Part shown: piece after piece, positions 1-9,116 of the stretch | Layout of the letters: each line of letters starts with the position of its first letter | Position numbering within the stretch: position 1 is the first letter of the stretch | From: Parabacteroides sp. PM6-13 | GTDB taxonomy: Bacteria; Bacteroidota; Bacteroidia; Bacteroidales; Tannerellaceae | Length of the DNA stretch: 64,000 bases | Assembly (NCBI RefSeq): GCF_029892605.1 | Contig: NZ_JARXWF010000007.1 | Span: 124,001 to 188,000 of the forward strand | Direction: 5' to 3' | The notes under the pieces: model-generated | Told to the model about the DNA's origin: nothing | What the model saw: the letters and a program-made list of their open reading frames with translations, nothing else | Database searches by the model: none | Made by a program: the position numbers and the translations under genes

Positions 1-1086
1 GTTACTTATGCTGATGGCGGTGATTTTGGTCGTGCCACCAAAGGAGCGGCGATGGCGCTGAAAGCTAGAACCTTATTGTTTGCTGCCAGCCCGTTGTTTG
101 ATGAAAACTATCCAACCCGTAGCAAATGGGAGGCAGCATCGGCAGCTAATAAGGCAGTTATTGATCTGAATGCCTATTCCCTGAAACCGGTAAACTCTTC
201 GGCTGATTACACGAAGTTGTTCAATGATCCGCAAAACCCGGAAATTATTTTCCAGAAATTATTTGATGCGAAAAGAACGGTTGGTAGCAACCAGGCATTC
301 CTGCATCAGTCTCCTTGTGGCTCCGGAAACGGTTATGGCGGTTGGGGTACAATCCAACCAACCCATAATGTGGTTAAGAAGTTCCAGATGGCAGACGGTA
401 AGCCGTATGTGCAAGGTGGCGAAGATGAGTATCCCTGGGCCGATCGTGACCTTCGTCTGGAAGGAACGATCATCCTGGATGGTTCGTTGTGGGGCTATGG
501 AAGCGACAAGCGCGAAGTGGAATACTTTGTAGCGGGCGAAAAAGGTGTTGTGGCCGGAAGAGACAGCCGTGAAGGCTCTGCCTGGTGGAATGCAACCCAG
601 ACAGGTTATCTGATAAAGAAAGGCTTGGACCCCGATTATGATGACCAGGGAACAGCAGCTCATACCTCACCGGGTATTATGATGCGTCTGGCTGAATTCT
701 ATCTGAACTATGCCGAGTGTCAGATTGAGTTGGGAAATAATGCGGAAGCTTTGAAATATATCAATGTGGTACGTGAGCGTGCTCAGATGCCTCCGGCAAC
801 CGGAGCAGATATCTGGGCGGATTATGAATACGAACGCCAGATTGAACTTATTTTCGAAGGACAGCGTTGGTTTGATATCCGTCGTTGGAAAACAGCGGAA
901 GCTATCTATAAAGAACCGATCATCGGTTTGGATATTAGGAAAATGTCAGACGGAAGCAAGAAATATACACTTAAAGAAACACCGATTGAAACACGTATTT
1001 TCCATGCTCCCAAGAACTACTGGATGGCTATTCCACGTAGTGAATTGAGAAAGGCTCCTTCGTTGGATGCGGCTCCGTATGAATAA
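1..1086 (+). CDS. SusD/RagB-family outer-membrane glycan-binding lipoprotein, C-terminal part
   Basis: Reading is open from base 1 with no start, so the N-terminus lies outside the window; 361 residues are visible. The first visible stretch (GRATKGAAMALKARTLL) is the conserved helix of SusD proteins, and residues near 270-290 (ERQIELIFEGQRWFDIRRW) are the typical SusD C-terminal motif. SusD proteins sit on the cell surface, bind glycan and cap the SusC TonB-dependent transporter; a susC gene is therefore expected just upstream. It heads the visible part of a polysaccharide utilisation operon that continues to about 15.74 kb. Family assignment is secure; the ligand is unknown. Confidence 0.95.
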   Translation, partial: VTYADGGDFGRATKGAAMALKARTLLFAASPLFDENYPTRSKWEAASAANKAVIDLNAYSLKPVNSSADYTKLFNDPQNPEIIFQKLFDAKRTVGSNQAFLHQSPCGSGNGYGGWGTIQPTHNVVKKFQMADGKPYVQGGEDEYPWADRDLRLEGTIILDGSLWGYGSDKREVEYFVAGEKGVVAGRDSREGSAWWNATQTGYLIKKGLDPDYDDQGTAAHTSPGIMMRLAEFYLNYAECQIELGNNAEALKYINVVRERAQMPPATGADIWADYEYERQIELIFEGQRWFDIRRWKTAEAIYKEPIIGLDIRKMSDGSKKYTLKETPIETRIFHAPKNYWMAIPRSELRKAPSLDAAPYE

Positions 1087-1106
1087 ATAATTGTTTTCCC
1101 TTGAGG

Positions 1107-1130
1107 ATAGAGATGGTTCGCCATCTCTAT
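1107..1130 (+). promoter_or_regulatory. Intercistronic hairpin with TTCG tetraloop
   Basis: A perfect 10-bp stem (1107-1116 with 1121-1130) closed by TTCG lies 20 nt after the SusD stop codon. No T-run follows, so it is not a typical terminator. A very stable 3' hairpin behind susD could protect the susCD part of the message or partly attenuate the downstream enzyme genes; the role is inferred. Confidence 0.55.
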
Positions 1131-1172
1131 CTGTCATAGAGCTATTTGATTAGTAGTAACTTCAAAGAGAAA

Positions 1173-1208
1173 ATCCTCCATCGTACTGATACAGGTGCGA
1201 TGGAGGAT
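1173..1208 (+). promoter_or_regulatory. Hairpin covering the ribosome-binding site of the next gene
   Basis: 1173-1183 (ATCCTCCATCG) is the exact reverse complement of 1198-1208 (CGATGGAGGAT), an 11-bp stem with a 14-nt loop. The right arm contains the GGAGG ribosome-binding site of the gene that starts at ATG 1219, so the folded RNA would hide it. This could lower or condition translation of the first HEXXH lipoprotein relative to SusD. Confidence 0.55.
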
Positions 1209-1218
1209 ATATAAAACC

Positions 1219-3267
1219 ATGAAAAAGACGATTCTACCTATATTGTTTATCCTGCTGCTCTTTAGTGCTTGTAGCGATGATGAGAAGAAAGAGGTTGTTA
1301 TGCAGCAGTATGTCTTCAATGTGACAACCGAAAGTAACTCTACCGATAAGGCCCCCAGATATATCCTGGCTGTTTATGATACAGACGGAAATCCGCAAAA
1401 CGTGTTTTCTGCCTCCAACCGGATGGAACAAACCCAGAGCACTTTTACGGTCAATCTGGATATAGCTAAAACCTATACCTGCCTGTTCTGGGCTGATTAC
1501 GGAGAGGTAGGAAGTGCTAATAATTTTTACAATGCTTCCGACCTGAAGGCGGTGACTATGAATAAAACAGCGAAACCGACAGATGCCTTTTCCGGCATAG
1601 TGACCACTTCGATAACCAAGGACAAATATGATGTCAAACTGTCGCATGCCGTAGCCAGGATCGATTATGTGGAAACGGACGATGTAGGAGCCGGGAAGAC
1701 ATTGACAGTAGCCTATTCTGTCAACTATAGCTCTTTGAACGTGTTGGATGGAACCGCTGTTTCCGGAAGCGGGAAAGATGAAAGGTCTTTCTCGTTAACA
1801 GAAACAACCGGTAAATTGATCTCTGATTATATTTTTGCGCCGAAAGAGTCAGCCCGGATGGATGTGACACTGCAAATGGGCAATACATCTTCCCGCGAGA
1901 TAAAAAATGTTCCTCATCAGGTTAACAAACGAACGAAGATACAAGGCGAATACCTGAACACACAGGCTACTATGGAAGTAGCGATGGATGATAAATGGAA
2001 TGAGGTAGAAGGAGAAGGTGGTAAAGTGACCTATTTCCCCAAATGGGTATGCAAAGATTTGGCTAATTGGAGTGGGGGATCCAATGATTTCCAGAATCCA
2101 AACAGTCAGTTTAGTATTCACCGGATGATGGAGACACCGAATCTGGTGGCTTTCTGGGAACCTCAATTCGGCAGTGATCCCGAGACATGCAGCAATGCGA
2201 ATTATCGTTTCCCCTTGCGTGATTTGATGGCAGAAGCGGAAAAGATGTACCGTTTCTTCCGCGATGAACTGAAGTTCGCCGAAAAAGGCAACTCGCTCTC
2301 TGACGACTATCGATTGATTCTTTTCTTTTATTATAGCGATGAAGGCACAGTCTACGGAGGAAGTGCAGACGATAAGGTAGGCGCTATGTGGATCACTCCT
2401 AACCGGGTAAAGAATGCCCCTTATGGTGCGATTGCCCACGAAATGGGACATGCTTTCCAGGAAATAGTCCGTTTTGATAAAGGACGCAACTTCCCCGGTG
2501 GCAGTATCTTTGAAATGACCTCCCAGTATATGCTGTGGCAATACTACTCTAACTGGATTGTCTTTGAAAATTATCACTTGACTGATTTTATGAAGAAAAA
2601 CCACTATGCATTCCTACATGAAACCAATATGTATCATTCTCCCTTTGTCCTGGAGTATTGGGCAAGCCTTCATGGGAATGATGTGATTGGTAATCTATGG
2701 CGTAGTGTGCAGGGGCAGGAAGATATCGTATCGACATACAAACGTTATGCCGGCTTGACGCAGACCGCCTTCAATGATGAATTACACCGGGGATACCTTC
2801 GTTTTATGACCTGGGATATGGATCGTATTCGTACGGTTTCTACGCCTTATATCAACCAGCACAAAACAAAACTGGATGCCTTGGATGATGGCTGGTATCA
2901 GGTGGCAAAAGAGAATTGCCCTCAAAACTATGGTTACAATGGTATTCGTCTGGAAGTGCCTGAGGCAGGCACTAAGGTGACGCTCGACTTTAAAGGCGTT
3001 GCCGGTGCGACAGGCTACAGCGCTTATAACCTGGATAAAGCTGGTTGGCGCTATGGCTTTATGGCGCTGACAAGTACCGGAGAACGTGTGTATAGTGAAA
3101 CATATGCTGAAAAAGAAGGCCAGGCGACCTTTACCGTGCCTGAAAAAACAACTTATCTTTGGGTAGTGGTAATGGGCGCCCCGACATCGCATGCTACATT
3201 GAATTCCAGTCGCGTAGAAGAATGGCCCTACCAAATTAAACTGACAGGTACAACAATTATTCAATAA
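1219..3267 (+). CDS. Putative HEXXH metallopeptidase lipoprotein (DUF6055-like) with fimbrillin-like N-terminal domain
   Basis: 682 residues from ATG 1219; an in-frame GTG at 1195 would precede the signal peptide and is rejected. MKKTILPILFILLLFSAC is a lipoprotein signal with its cysteine at residue 18. Residues about 30-245 look like a fimbrillin/DUF6562-type beta domain. From about residue 275 on it matches the protein at 7778-9106. HEMGH at residues 407-411 is a HEXXH zinc motif, and the conserved Glu of the following IFEMTSQYM block, 21 residues on, could be the third zinc ligand, as in gluzincins. A C-terminal beta domain follows. Likely surface-exposed, acting on protein or glycoprotein; no activity is established for this family as far as I know. 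Confidence 0.8.
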   Translation: MKKTILPILFILLLFSACSDDEKKEVVMQQYVFNVTTESNSTDKAPRYILAVYDTDGNPQNVFSASNRMEQTQSTFTVNLDIAKTYTCLFWADYGEVGSANNFYNASDLKAVTMNKTAKPTDAFSGIVTTSITKDKYDVKLSHAVARIDYVETDDVGAGKTLTVAYSVNYSSLNVLDGTAVSGSGKDERSFSLTETTGKLISDYIFAPKESARMDVTLQMGNTSSREIKNVPHQVNKRTKIQGEYLNTQATMEVAMDDKWNEVEGEGGKVTYFPKWVCKDLANWSGGSNDFQNPNSQFSIHRMMETPNLVAFWEPQFGSDPETCSNANYRFPLRDLMAEAEKMYRFFRDELKFAEKGNSLSDDYRLILFFYYSDEGTVYGGSADDKVGAMWITPNRVKNAPYGAIAHEMGHAFQEIVRFDKGRNFPGGSIFEMTSQYMLWQYYSNWIVFENYHLTDFMKKNHYAFLHETNMYHSPFVLEYWASLHGNDVIGNLWRSVQGQEDIVSTYKRYAGLTQTAFNDELHRGYLRFMTWDMDRIRTVSTPYINQHKTKLDALDDGWYQVAKENCPQNYGYNGIRLEVPEAGTKVTLDFKGVAGATGYSAYNLDKAGWRYGFMALTSTGERVYSETYAEKEGQATFTVPEKTTYLWVVVMGAPTSHATLNSSRVEEWPYQIKLTGTTIIQ

Positions 3268-3288
3268 CATACTAAAAAAAGATTTTTC

Positions 3289-5277
3289 ATGAATAAATAC
3301 ACTTTAGTCTTTTTGTTTTTCATAGCATGCCTGCCGCTTTATGCGGCAGGTAATGCCTATTCGCTTCGTTCGCCTAATGGGAAGCTGGAAATAACGCTGA
3401 CAGCCGGTGAACAACTCGCCTATACCCTGACGCGCGACGGGCAGGTATTGGTAAAAGAGGGTACGATCGGTCTGCTTTTGGAAGACCGGACGCTGGGAAA
3501 AGATGCGCGCATGAGTAAGCGAAAGACACGAACGGTTAACGAAGAGATCACCTCTCCGAATTATCGGGTGCCCTCCTTTGCCGTTTCTTATAATGAGATG
3601 GATATCACTTTCCGGGGAAACTACGGTATCCGGATACGTGCCTACGATGAAGGGGTGGCTTATCGTTTTTATACGACCTTCAAGCAACCTTTTATTGTGA
3701 AAGATGAAATAGCAGACTTCCAGTTTGCGGAAGATCACCTTTCGTATAGAGCCTATTCTACGGCTGCCCAAGGGAAAGATCCCTATGCGATGGCTTTTCA
3801 GAATCTGTACACAAAAGCAAAACTAACCGAAGCCGACCCGGAGAGGGTGGCTTTCCTGCCGGTGACCATCGACTACGCAAACGGTACCAAACTGACGATC
3901 ACCGAATCCGATCTGGAATCCTATCCGGGTATGTTTATCCGGGGCGATGGGAAGAGTGCAAGCCTGAAAGGCGAGTTTGCGGCTTATCCCTCCCGTATGG
4001 ATCGTTACCCCTGGCGGCATATGACCTATGTGGGGGAGCGCGCTGATTATATTGCCAAAGTGGAAGGCTCACGTGATTTCCCCTGGCGCGTATTGGCTGT
4101 TTCCGAAAAAGACACGGATATGCCTTTGAATAACCTGGTGTATGCCCTGGCTGCCCCGAACCGCATTGGCGACTATTCCTGGGTGAAAGGTGGCAAAGTG
4201 GCCTGGGACTGGTGGAATAACTGGGGCATCTACGGCGTCGACTTCAAAGCGGGTATCAATATGGAGACCTATAAGTATTACATCGATTTTGCTTCGGAGA
4301 ACCATATCCCTTATGTGATCTTAGACGAAGGTTGGTATGACCCCAAAGGGGGGAATATGCTGACTGTGATTCCTGACCTCAACCTCCCTGAACTTATAAC
4401 ATACGCTAATAACAAAAAGGTCGATATCATTCTGTGGACTGTCTTTAATGTATTGGACGAACAATTGGAAGAGGCCTGTCGGAAGTATGCCGCCTTAGGC
4501 GTGAAAGGATTTAAAGTAGACTTCCTGGATCGCGACGATCAGACAGCGGTGGAGATGGCCTACCGCATTGCTGAAGGGGCTGCCAAACATAAACTGACGC
4601 TCAACTTCCACGGTTTCTATAAACCGACAGGGCTGAACCGCACCTATCCGAACATTATCAATTTCGAGAGTGTATTCGGCATGGAAGAGGTGAAATGGAG
4701 CACGGTAGCAAAAGACATGATGGAGTACGACGTGATTATGCCCTATATCCGCATGATGGCTGGCCCATTGGATTATACCCCGGGGGCTATGCGCAACGCG
4801 ACGAAGGCCGATTTCAAGGATATCTATAATAACCCGATGAGCCAGGGCACCCGTTGCCATCAGTTGGCTACCTATATCGTGCATGATTCTCCCATCACCA
4901 TGCTGGCCGACAATCCGACCATCTACCGGAAAGAACAGGAATGTACCGATTTCATCACGAGCATCCCGAATACGGGTATCGACGAGACGCGTATCCTTGG
5001 CGGAACATTGGGCAAATATATCATTACCGCTCGCAGGGTAGGGGACGACTGGTATATTGGCGGTATGACGAACTGGGACAAACGGGAAGTGGAGGTCGAC
5101 CTCTCTTTCCTCACTGGATCGAGTTATGAAGCTACCCTGTTTAAAGATGGAGTCAATGCCGACAGACAGGCTTCGGATTATAAAAAAGAGTTGTTTACGG
5201 CAACTTCAAAAGATAAACTAAAGGTGGCTCTGGCGCCGGGTGGAGGATTTGCTCTCGCGCTCCGAAAGAAAAACTGA
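3289..5277 (+). CDS. Glycoside hydrolase family 97, probably retaining alpha-galactosidase type
   Basis: 662 residues with an N-terminal Sec signal (MNKYTLVFLFFIACLPLYAAG). An N-terminal beta-sandwich is followed by a catalytic barrel with VAWDWWNNWG, YVILDEGWYD and GVKGFKVDFLDRDDQ. GH97 contains inverting alpha-glucosidases (SusB) and retaining alpha-galactosidases. The Asp in the KVDFLD block (residue 411) sits where the retaining enzymes carry their nucleophile, and Glu460 in NFES is a candidate acid/base, so I favour retaining cleavage of alpha-galactosides or a similar sugar. The gene is 21 bp after the HEXXH gene and 46 bp before a GH127, in one operon. Family certain, substrate inferred. 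Confidence 0.9.
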   Translation: MNKYTLVFLFFIACLPLYAAGNAYSLRSPNGKLEITLTAGEQLAYTLTRDGQVLVKEGTIGLLLEDRTLGKDARMSKRKTRTVNEEITSPNYRVPSFAVSYNEMDITFRGNYGIRIRAYDEGVAYRFYTTFKQPFIVKDEIADFQFAEDHLSYRAYSTAAQGKDPYAMAFQNLYTKAKLTEADPERVAFLPVTIDYANGTKLTITESDLESYPGMFIRGDGKSASLKGEFAAYPSRMDRYPWRHMTYVGERADYIAKVEGSRDFPWRVLAVSEKDTDMPLNNLVYALAAPNRIGDYSWVKGGKVAWDWWNNWGIYGVDFKAGINMETYKYYIDFASENHIPYVILDEGWYDPKGGNMLTVIPDLNLPELITYANNKKVDIILWTVFNVLDEQLEEACRKYAALGVKGFKVDFLDRDDQTAVEMAYRIAEGAAKHKLTLNFHGFYKPTGLNRTYPNIINFESVFGMEEVKWSTVAKDMMEYDVIMPYIRMMAGPLDYTPGAMRNATKADFKDIYNNPMSQGTRCHQLATYIVHDSPITMLADNPTIYRKEQECTDFITSIPNTGIDETRILGGTLGKYIITARRVGDDWYIGGMTNWDKREVEVDLSFLTGSSYEATLFKDGVNADRQASDYKKELFTATSKDKLKVALAPGGGFALALRKKN

Positions 5278-5323
5278 TACAAAGCGGATATGGAATGACT
5301 AACAACAATAAAACATTTAAGAT

Positions 5324-7759
5324 ATGAAGAATGTAATAAAACTCTTACTGGCGGTTGCTTTCTTCAATTCCTGCGATATGAACCACAAGGAGGAGGATTT
5401 TGTGCCGATCCATGAAGTGGCTTTTACCAATGTTCGGTTTACAGATGATTTCTGGGCTCCGCGTATCGAAATCAACCGTACGGTATCTATCCCTTCGGCT
5501 TTTCATCAGTGTGAGATCAATGGCCGTTTCGATAATTTTGCCTTAGCCGGTGGATTGATCGAAGGCGAGCACCAGGGGGATTTCTCTTTCGACGATACCG
5601 ATCCCTATAAGATTATTGAAGGTGCTTCCTATTCATTAGCTGTGAAATACGATGCCAAATTGGACGCCTACCTGGATAGTGTAATCACCCTGATCGCGGC
5701 AGCCCAGGAACCTGATGGTTATCTGACCACCTGCGTGACCAACAAATGCGAACGTCTGTCGGGCTGGTGGGGTAAATCGCGTTGGGAACGGATCAACAGC
5801 CATGAACTCTACAACAGCGGACACCTCTATGAAGCTGCCGTTGCCCATTATAAGGCGACAGGCAAACGATCGCTGTTGGATGTGGCGTTGAAGAATGCCG
5901 ATCTGGTATGTGAAACCTTTGGCTTGGGTGAAGGACAGATCCAATACCCTTCCGGCCATCCTATCATTGAGATGGCACTTGTGAAGCTCTATAATGTAAC
6001 AGGCGAACAGAAATACCTCGATGAGGCGCGCTATTTTGTGGATGAGGCAGGCCGGTTGTCGAACGGACGCAAACCGGGCATCTACAGCCAGGACCACAAG
6101 CCGGTGCTCGAACAGGATGAGATTGTAGGACATGCCGTACGGGCAGGTTATTTCTACTCGGGTGTGGCCGATGTGGCTATGTTGCAGCGCGATGGTGAAT
6201 TGCTTCATGCCGTGAAACGGGTATGGGATAACATGGCCGGTCGTAAGCTCTATCTGAACGGTGGCATTGGTTCACGTCCGCAGGGTGAAGGCTTTGGTCC
6301 CGATTACGAATTGAATAATTTCAATAACTACTGCGAAACCTGTGCCTCTATTGCGAATGTGTATTGGAATCACCGTATGTTTTTGGCTACGGGCGAATCA
6401 AAATACATCGATGTGATGGAACGTGCCTTGTATAATGGCGTGATAGCGGGTGTTTCTCTGAGTGGCGATAAATTCTTTTACGACAACCCGATGGCATCCA
6501 ATGGTGTGCATGAACGCGAAGAGTGGTTTGGCTGTGCCTGTTGCCCGGGCAATGTAACCCGCTTTATGGCTTCTGTACCGGGCTATGCCTATGCTGTTAA
6601 TCAACACAAATTGTTTGTCAATATGTATGCGGAAGGCAGCGCTTCGGTTGCTTTAGACGATATAGAGGTGGAGCTCCAGCAACAAACCGACTATCCCTGG
6701 GATGGCGATGTGGAGATAACGGTCAACCCTTCGGAAGAAAAGACCTTCTCCCTGATGGTGCGTATTCCCGGATGGGCAACGAGTCAGCCGGTTCCGACGG
6801 ATCTCTATCGCTATGTGGATGAGGCGCAGCCCGTGGTCACTATTGCTGTGAACGGAAAGAAGATCAACCTGAAAAAGCAGGATGGGTATGCCGTTATCAA
6901 ACGCATCTGGAAAGCCGGCGATAAAGTCTCTCTTCATCTGGATATGCCGGTACGTCGCGTGCAGGCGTGTGAACAGGCTGTGTACGACGAGGGTTTGCTG
7001 GCCATGGAACGCGGCCCTATCCTGTATGCGTTGGAAAGTATCGATCAGCCGAAAGAGTTTCTTTTCGATATTGTGATTCCCCGTGGGGCGAAAATAGCTT
7101 CTCAGTATGATAAGAATATGCTCAACGGTGTGGTGGTGCTTACCGGCGAGGCGCATATGGTAGAGAAAGAGGGCGAAAAACCCTTCACCTTCAAGGCGGT
7201 GCCTTATAGCACCTGGAATAACCGTGGAAAGGGACAGTTAGTGGTGTGGACGCCCGAAACAAACGAAAAGGCAATCATCAAGCCCGAACCAACCATCGCT
7301 TCCCGCGCGAAGCAGATCGACGGATGGGGGTTCAATGATCAGTTTGAACCTGCCTCTTCAGCCGATATCAACACCCCTTATCATTACTGGTGGCTGAAAT
7401 CGGGAAGCGAAGAGAGCATCGGTTACCAGTTCGATCAGCCGGAGACTGTCTCCAGCGTGGAGGTCTATTGGCTGGCTTTTGAGCATTACGATGTCATTTA
7501 TAAAGAACCGGAATCCTGGAAATTGCTTTACAAAGACGGCAACAGCTGGAAAGAGGTGAAAAATCCATCCGGTTATGGTACTGAATTGAACAAGTATAAC
7601 AAAGTGACTTTTGACCCTGTGACGACAACCGAATTGAAGCTCGTTGCCCAACTCCAACGCCCCAAAACCGATCAGGTATCGGAAGAGAAAGGCCCCCAGG
7701 TGGTGGACGTGACGCGCAGAGGTTATTCGGGAGGCGTGATTGAGTGGAAGGTGAAATAA
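5324..7759 (+). CDS. Glycoside hydrolase family 127 (beta-L-arabinofuranosidase-like) lipoprotein
   Basis: 811 residues. The signal ends in a lipobox-like FFNSC. GH127 enzymes are (alpha/alpha)6 barrels that remove beta-L-arabinofuranose using a zinc-bound cysteine. The required residues are present: CETC at 337-340 (Glu338 and Cys340 as zinc ligands) and FGCACCPGN with Cys406-Cys407, which line up with the zinc ligands and nucleophile of the Bifidobacterium enzyme HypBA1. A C-terminal beta-sandwich (about 660-790) resembles a carbohydrate-binding module. GH127 also includes enzymes acting on unusual sugars of rhamnogalacturonan II, so the exact sugar is open. 31% or so of the family features are shared with the second GH127 at 11235 only by eye; no alignment was run. 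Confidence 0.9.
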   Translation: MKNVIKLLLAVAFFNSCDMNHKEEDFVPIHEVAFTNVRFTDDFWAPRIEINRTVSIPSAFHQCEINGRFDNFALAGGLIEGEHQGDFSFDDTDPYKIIEGASYSLAVKYDAKLDAYLDSVITLIAAAQEPDGYLTTCVTNKCERLSGWWGKSRWERINSHELYNSGHLYEAAVAHYKATGKRSLLDVALKNADLVCETFGLGEGQIQYPSGHPIIEMALVKLYNVTGEQKYLDEARYFVDEAGRLSNGRKPGIYSQDHKPVLEQDEIVGHAVRAGYFYSGVADVAMLQRDGELLHAVKRVWDNMAGRKLYLNGGIGSRPQGEGFGPDYELNNFNNYCETCASIANVYWNHRMFLATGESKYIDVMERALYNGVIAGVSLSGDKFFYDNPMASNGVHEREEWFGCACCPGNVTRFMASVPGYAYAVNQHKLFVNMYAEGSASVALDDIEVELQQQTDYPWDGDVEITVNPSEEKTFSLMVRIPGWATSQPVPTDLYRYVDEAQPVVTIAVNGKKINLKKQDGYAVIKRIWKAGDKVSLHLDMPVRRVQACEQAVYDEGLLAMERGPILYALESIDQPKEFLFDIVIPRGAKIASQYDKNMLNGVVVLTGEAHMVEKEGEKPFTFKAVPYSTWNNRGKGQLVVWTPETNEKAIIKPEPTIASRAKQIDGWGFNDQFEPASSADINTPYHYWWLKSGSEESIGYQFDQPETVSSVEVYWLAFEHYDVIYKEPESWKLLYKDGNSWKEVKNPSGYGTELNKYNKVTFDPVTTTELKLVAQLQRPKTDQVSEEKGPQVVDVTRRGYSGGVIEWKVK

Positions 7760-7777
7760 TAAAATAAATAATCAAAT

Positions 7778-9106
7778 ATGAAACGAACAACTATTTCTTT
7801 TGCCCTGTGTGTGTGTTTCTCCCTTTTGTGTTTTTCTTCCTGTGTGACAAACAACGGAAATAAAAAGGTGACCTATTTCCCGGAAGAGGTATGGCGGGTT
7901 GATAGCCTGAATGATTTTCAGGATCCGAACAGCCAGTTCAGTGTGCATCGAATGATAGAAACACCTAACCTGGTTGCTTTTTGGGAACCGCAATTTGGCG
8001 AAAGCCCGGAGACCTGCGAAGATCCCGAATACCGTATTCCGATGACCGACCTGATGAATGAGGCCGAGAAGATGTATTGCTTTTTCCGGGATGAACTGAA
8101 GTTTGTAGAGGAAGGCAATTCGCTTTCTGATCAATACCGTCTGATGCTTTACTTCTTCTATAGCGATGAAGGAACGGTATATGGAGGCGGTACCGACGAG
8201 AAGGTGGGAGCAATGTGGATCAACCCCAACCGGGTGAAGAAAGGCCCTTATGGTGCCATCGCGCATGAGATGGGACATGGATTCCATTATATTGTTCGAT
8301 GTGATAAAGGCAGGGTGTTCGAGGGTAGTATCCATGAGATGACCTGCCAGTATATGTTATGGCAGTATTATCCGGAATGGATTGTGTTTGAGAATTACCA
8401 CCTGGTAGGCTTCCTGGAAAAGAACCATTTGGCGTTTCTGCATCATGCCAATATGTATCATTCTCCTTTCGTATTGGAGTACTGGGCAAGCCTGCATGGG
8501 AAAGATCTAATCGGTACGCTTTGGAACACGGTAGAAGAGGGAGAAGATATCTTAATGGCTTACAAACGTCATACGAACCTGACGCAGGAGGCGTTCAACG
8601 ATGAGCTGCACAAAGGTTATCTTCAGTTTATGACCTGGGATATGGAGCGTATCCGCGAGGTGTCGGCTCCTTATATCAACCTGCACAAGACCAAGTTGGA
8701 TCAGCTGAAAGAGGGCTGGTGGCAGGTAGCCAAAGAAAACTGTCCGCAGGACTATGGATACAACGGTATCGAATTGCAAGTACCTGCCGGTGGCGGCGAA
8801 GTAGCGCTTCATTTCAAAGGCATCGCTGGAGCAGAAGGCTATGAGGCGATCAACCTCGACAAGGCCGGATGGCGCTATGGCTTTATGGCGTTGAAAGAGA
8901 ATGGCGAGCGGGTGTATGGCGAGACTTGTTCCGCTACGGAAGGAACAGCCTCCTTTACCGTTCCAGAAGGAACCGCTAATCTCTGGTTAGTGGTGATGGG
9001 TGCTCCGACGGAACATCATCAACTGAACATGCGTTCTCAAACTCCGATGAACGAATGGCCTTACCAGTTCAAACTGACCGGAACGCAGCCGTTACAATCA
9101 TTATGA
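7778..9106 (+). CDS. Putative HEXXH metallopeptidase lipoprotein (DUF6055-like), short paralogue
   Basis: 442 residues with a lipoprotein signal (LLCFSSC). It is a paralogue of the protein at 1219-3267 but lacks that protein's fimbrillin-like domain: the homology starts almost directly after the lipidated cysteine (VTYFPEEVW). The zinc motif HEMGH lies near residues 163-167 and is followed 20 residues later by the conserved Glu in IHEMTCQYM. Shared blocks such as YSDEGTVYGG, HSPFVLEYWASLHG and DKAGWRYGFMAL run the full length. It lies 18 bp after the GH127 and 10 bp before the GH43. Two copies in one locus suggest related but separate targets, or anchored and extended versions of one activity. 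Confidence 0.8.
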   Translation: MKRTTISFALCVCFSLLCFSSCVTNNGNKKVTYFPEEVWRVDSLNDFQDPNSQFSVHRMIETPNLVAFWEPQFGESPETCEDPEYRIPMTDLMNEAEKMYCFFRDELKFVEEGNSLSDQYRLMLYFFYSDEGTVYGGGTDEKVGAMWINPNRVKKGPYGAIAHEMGHGFHYIVRCDKGRVFEGSIHEMTCQYMLWQYYPEWIVFENYHLVGFLEKNHLAFLHHANMYHSPFVLEYWASLHGKDLIGTLWNTVEEGEDILMAYKRHTNLTQEAFNDELHKGYLQFMTWDMERIREVSAPYINLHKTKLDQLKEGWWQVAKENCPQDYGYNGIELQVPAGGGEVALHFKGIAGAEGYEAINLDKAGWRYGFMALKENGERVYGETCSATEGTASFTVPEGTANLWLVVMGAPTEHHQLNMRSQTPMNEWPYQFKLTGTQPLQSL

Positions 9107-9116
9107 AACTATTATT

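Noticed and set aside
1849-2604. Long minus-strand frames opposite both HEXXH genes (also 7772-8335)
   Set aside because: They mirror each other only because the two + strand genes are paralogues; no independent coding signal.
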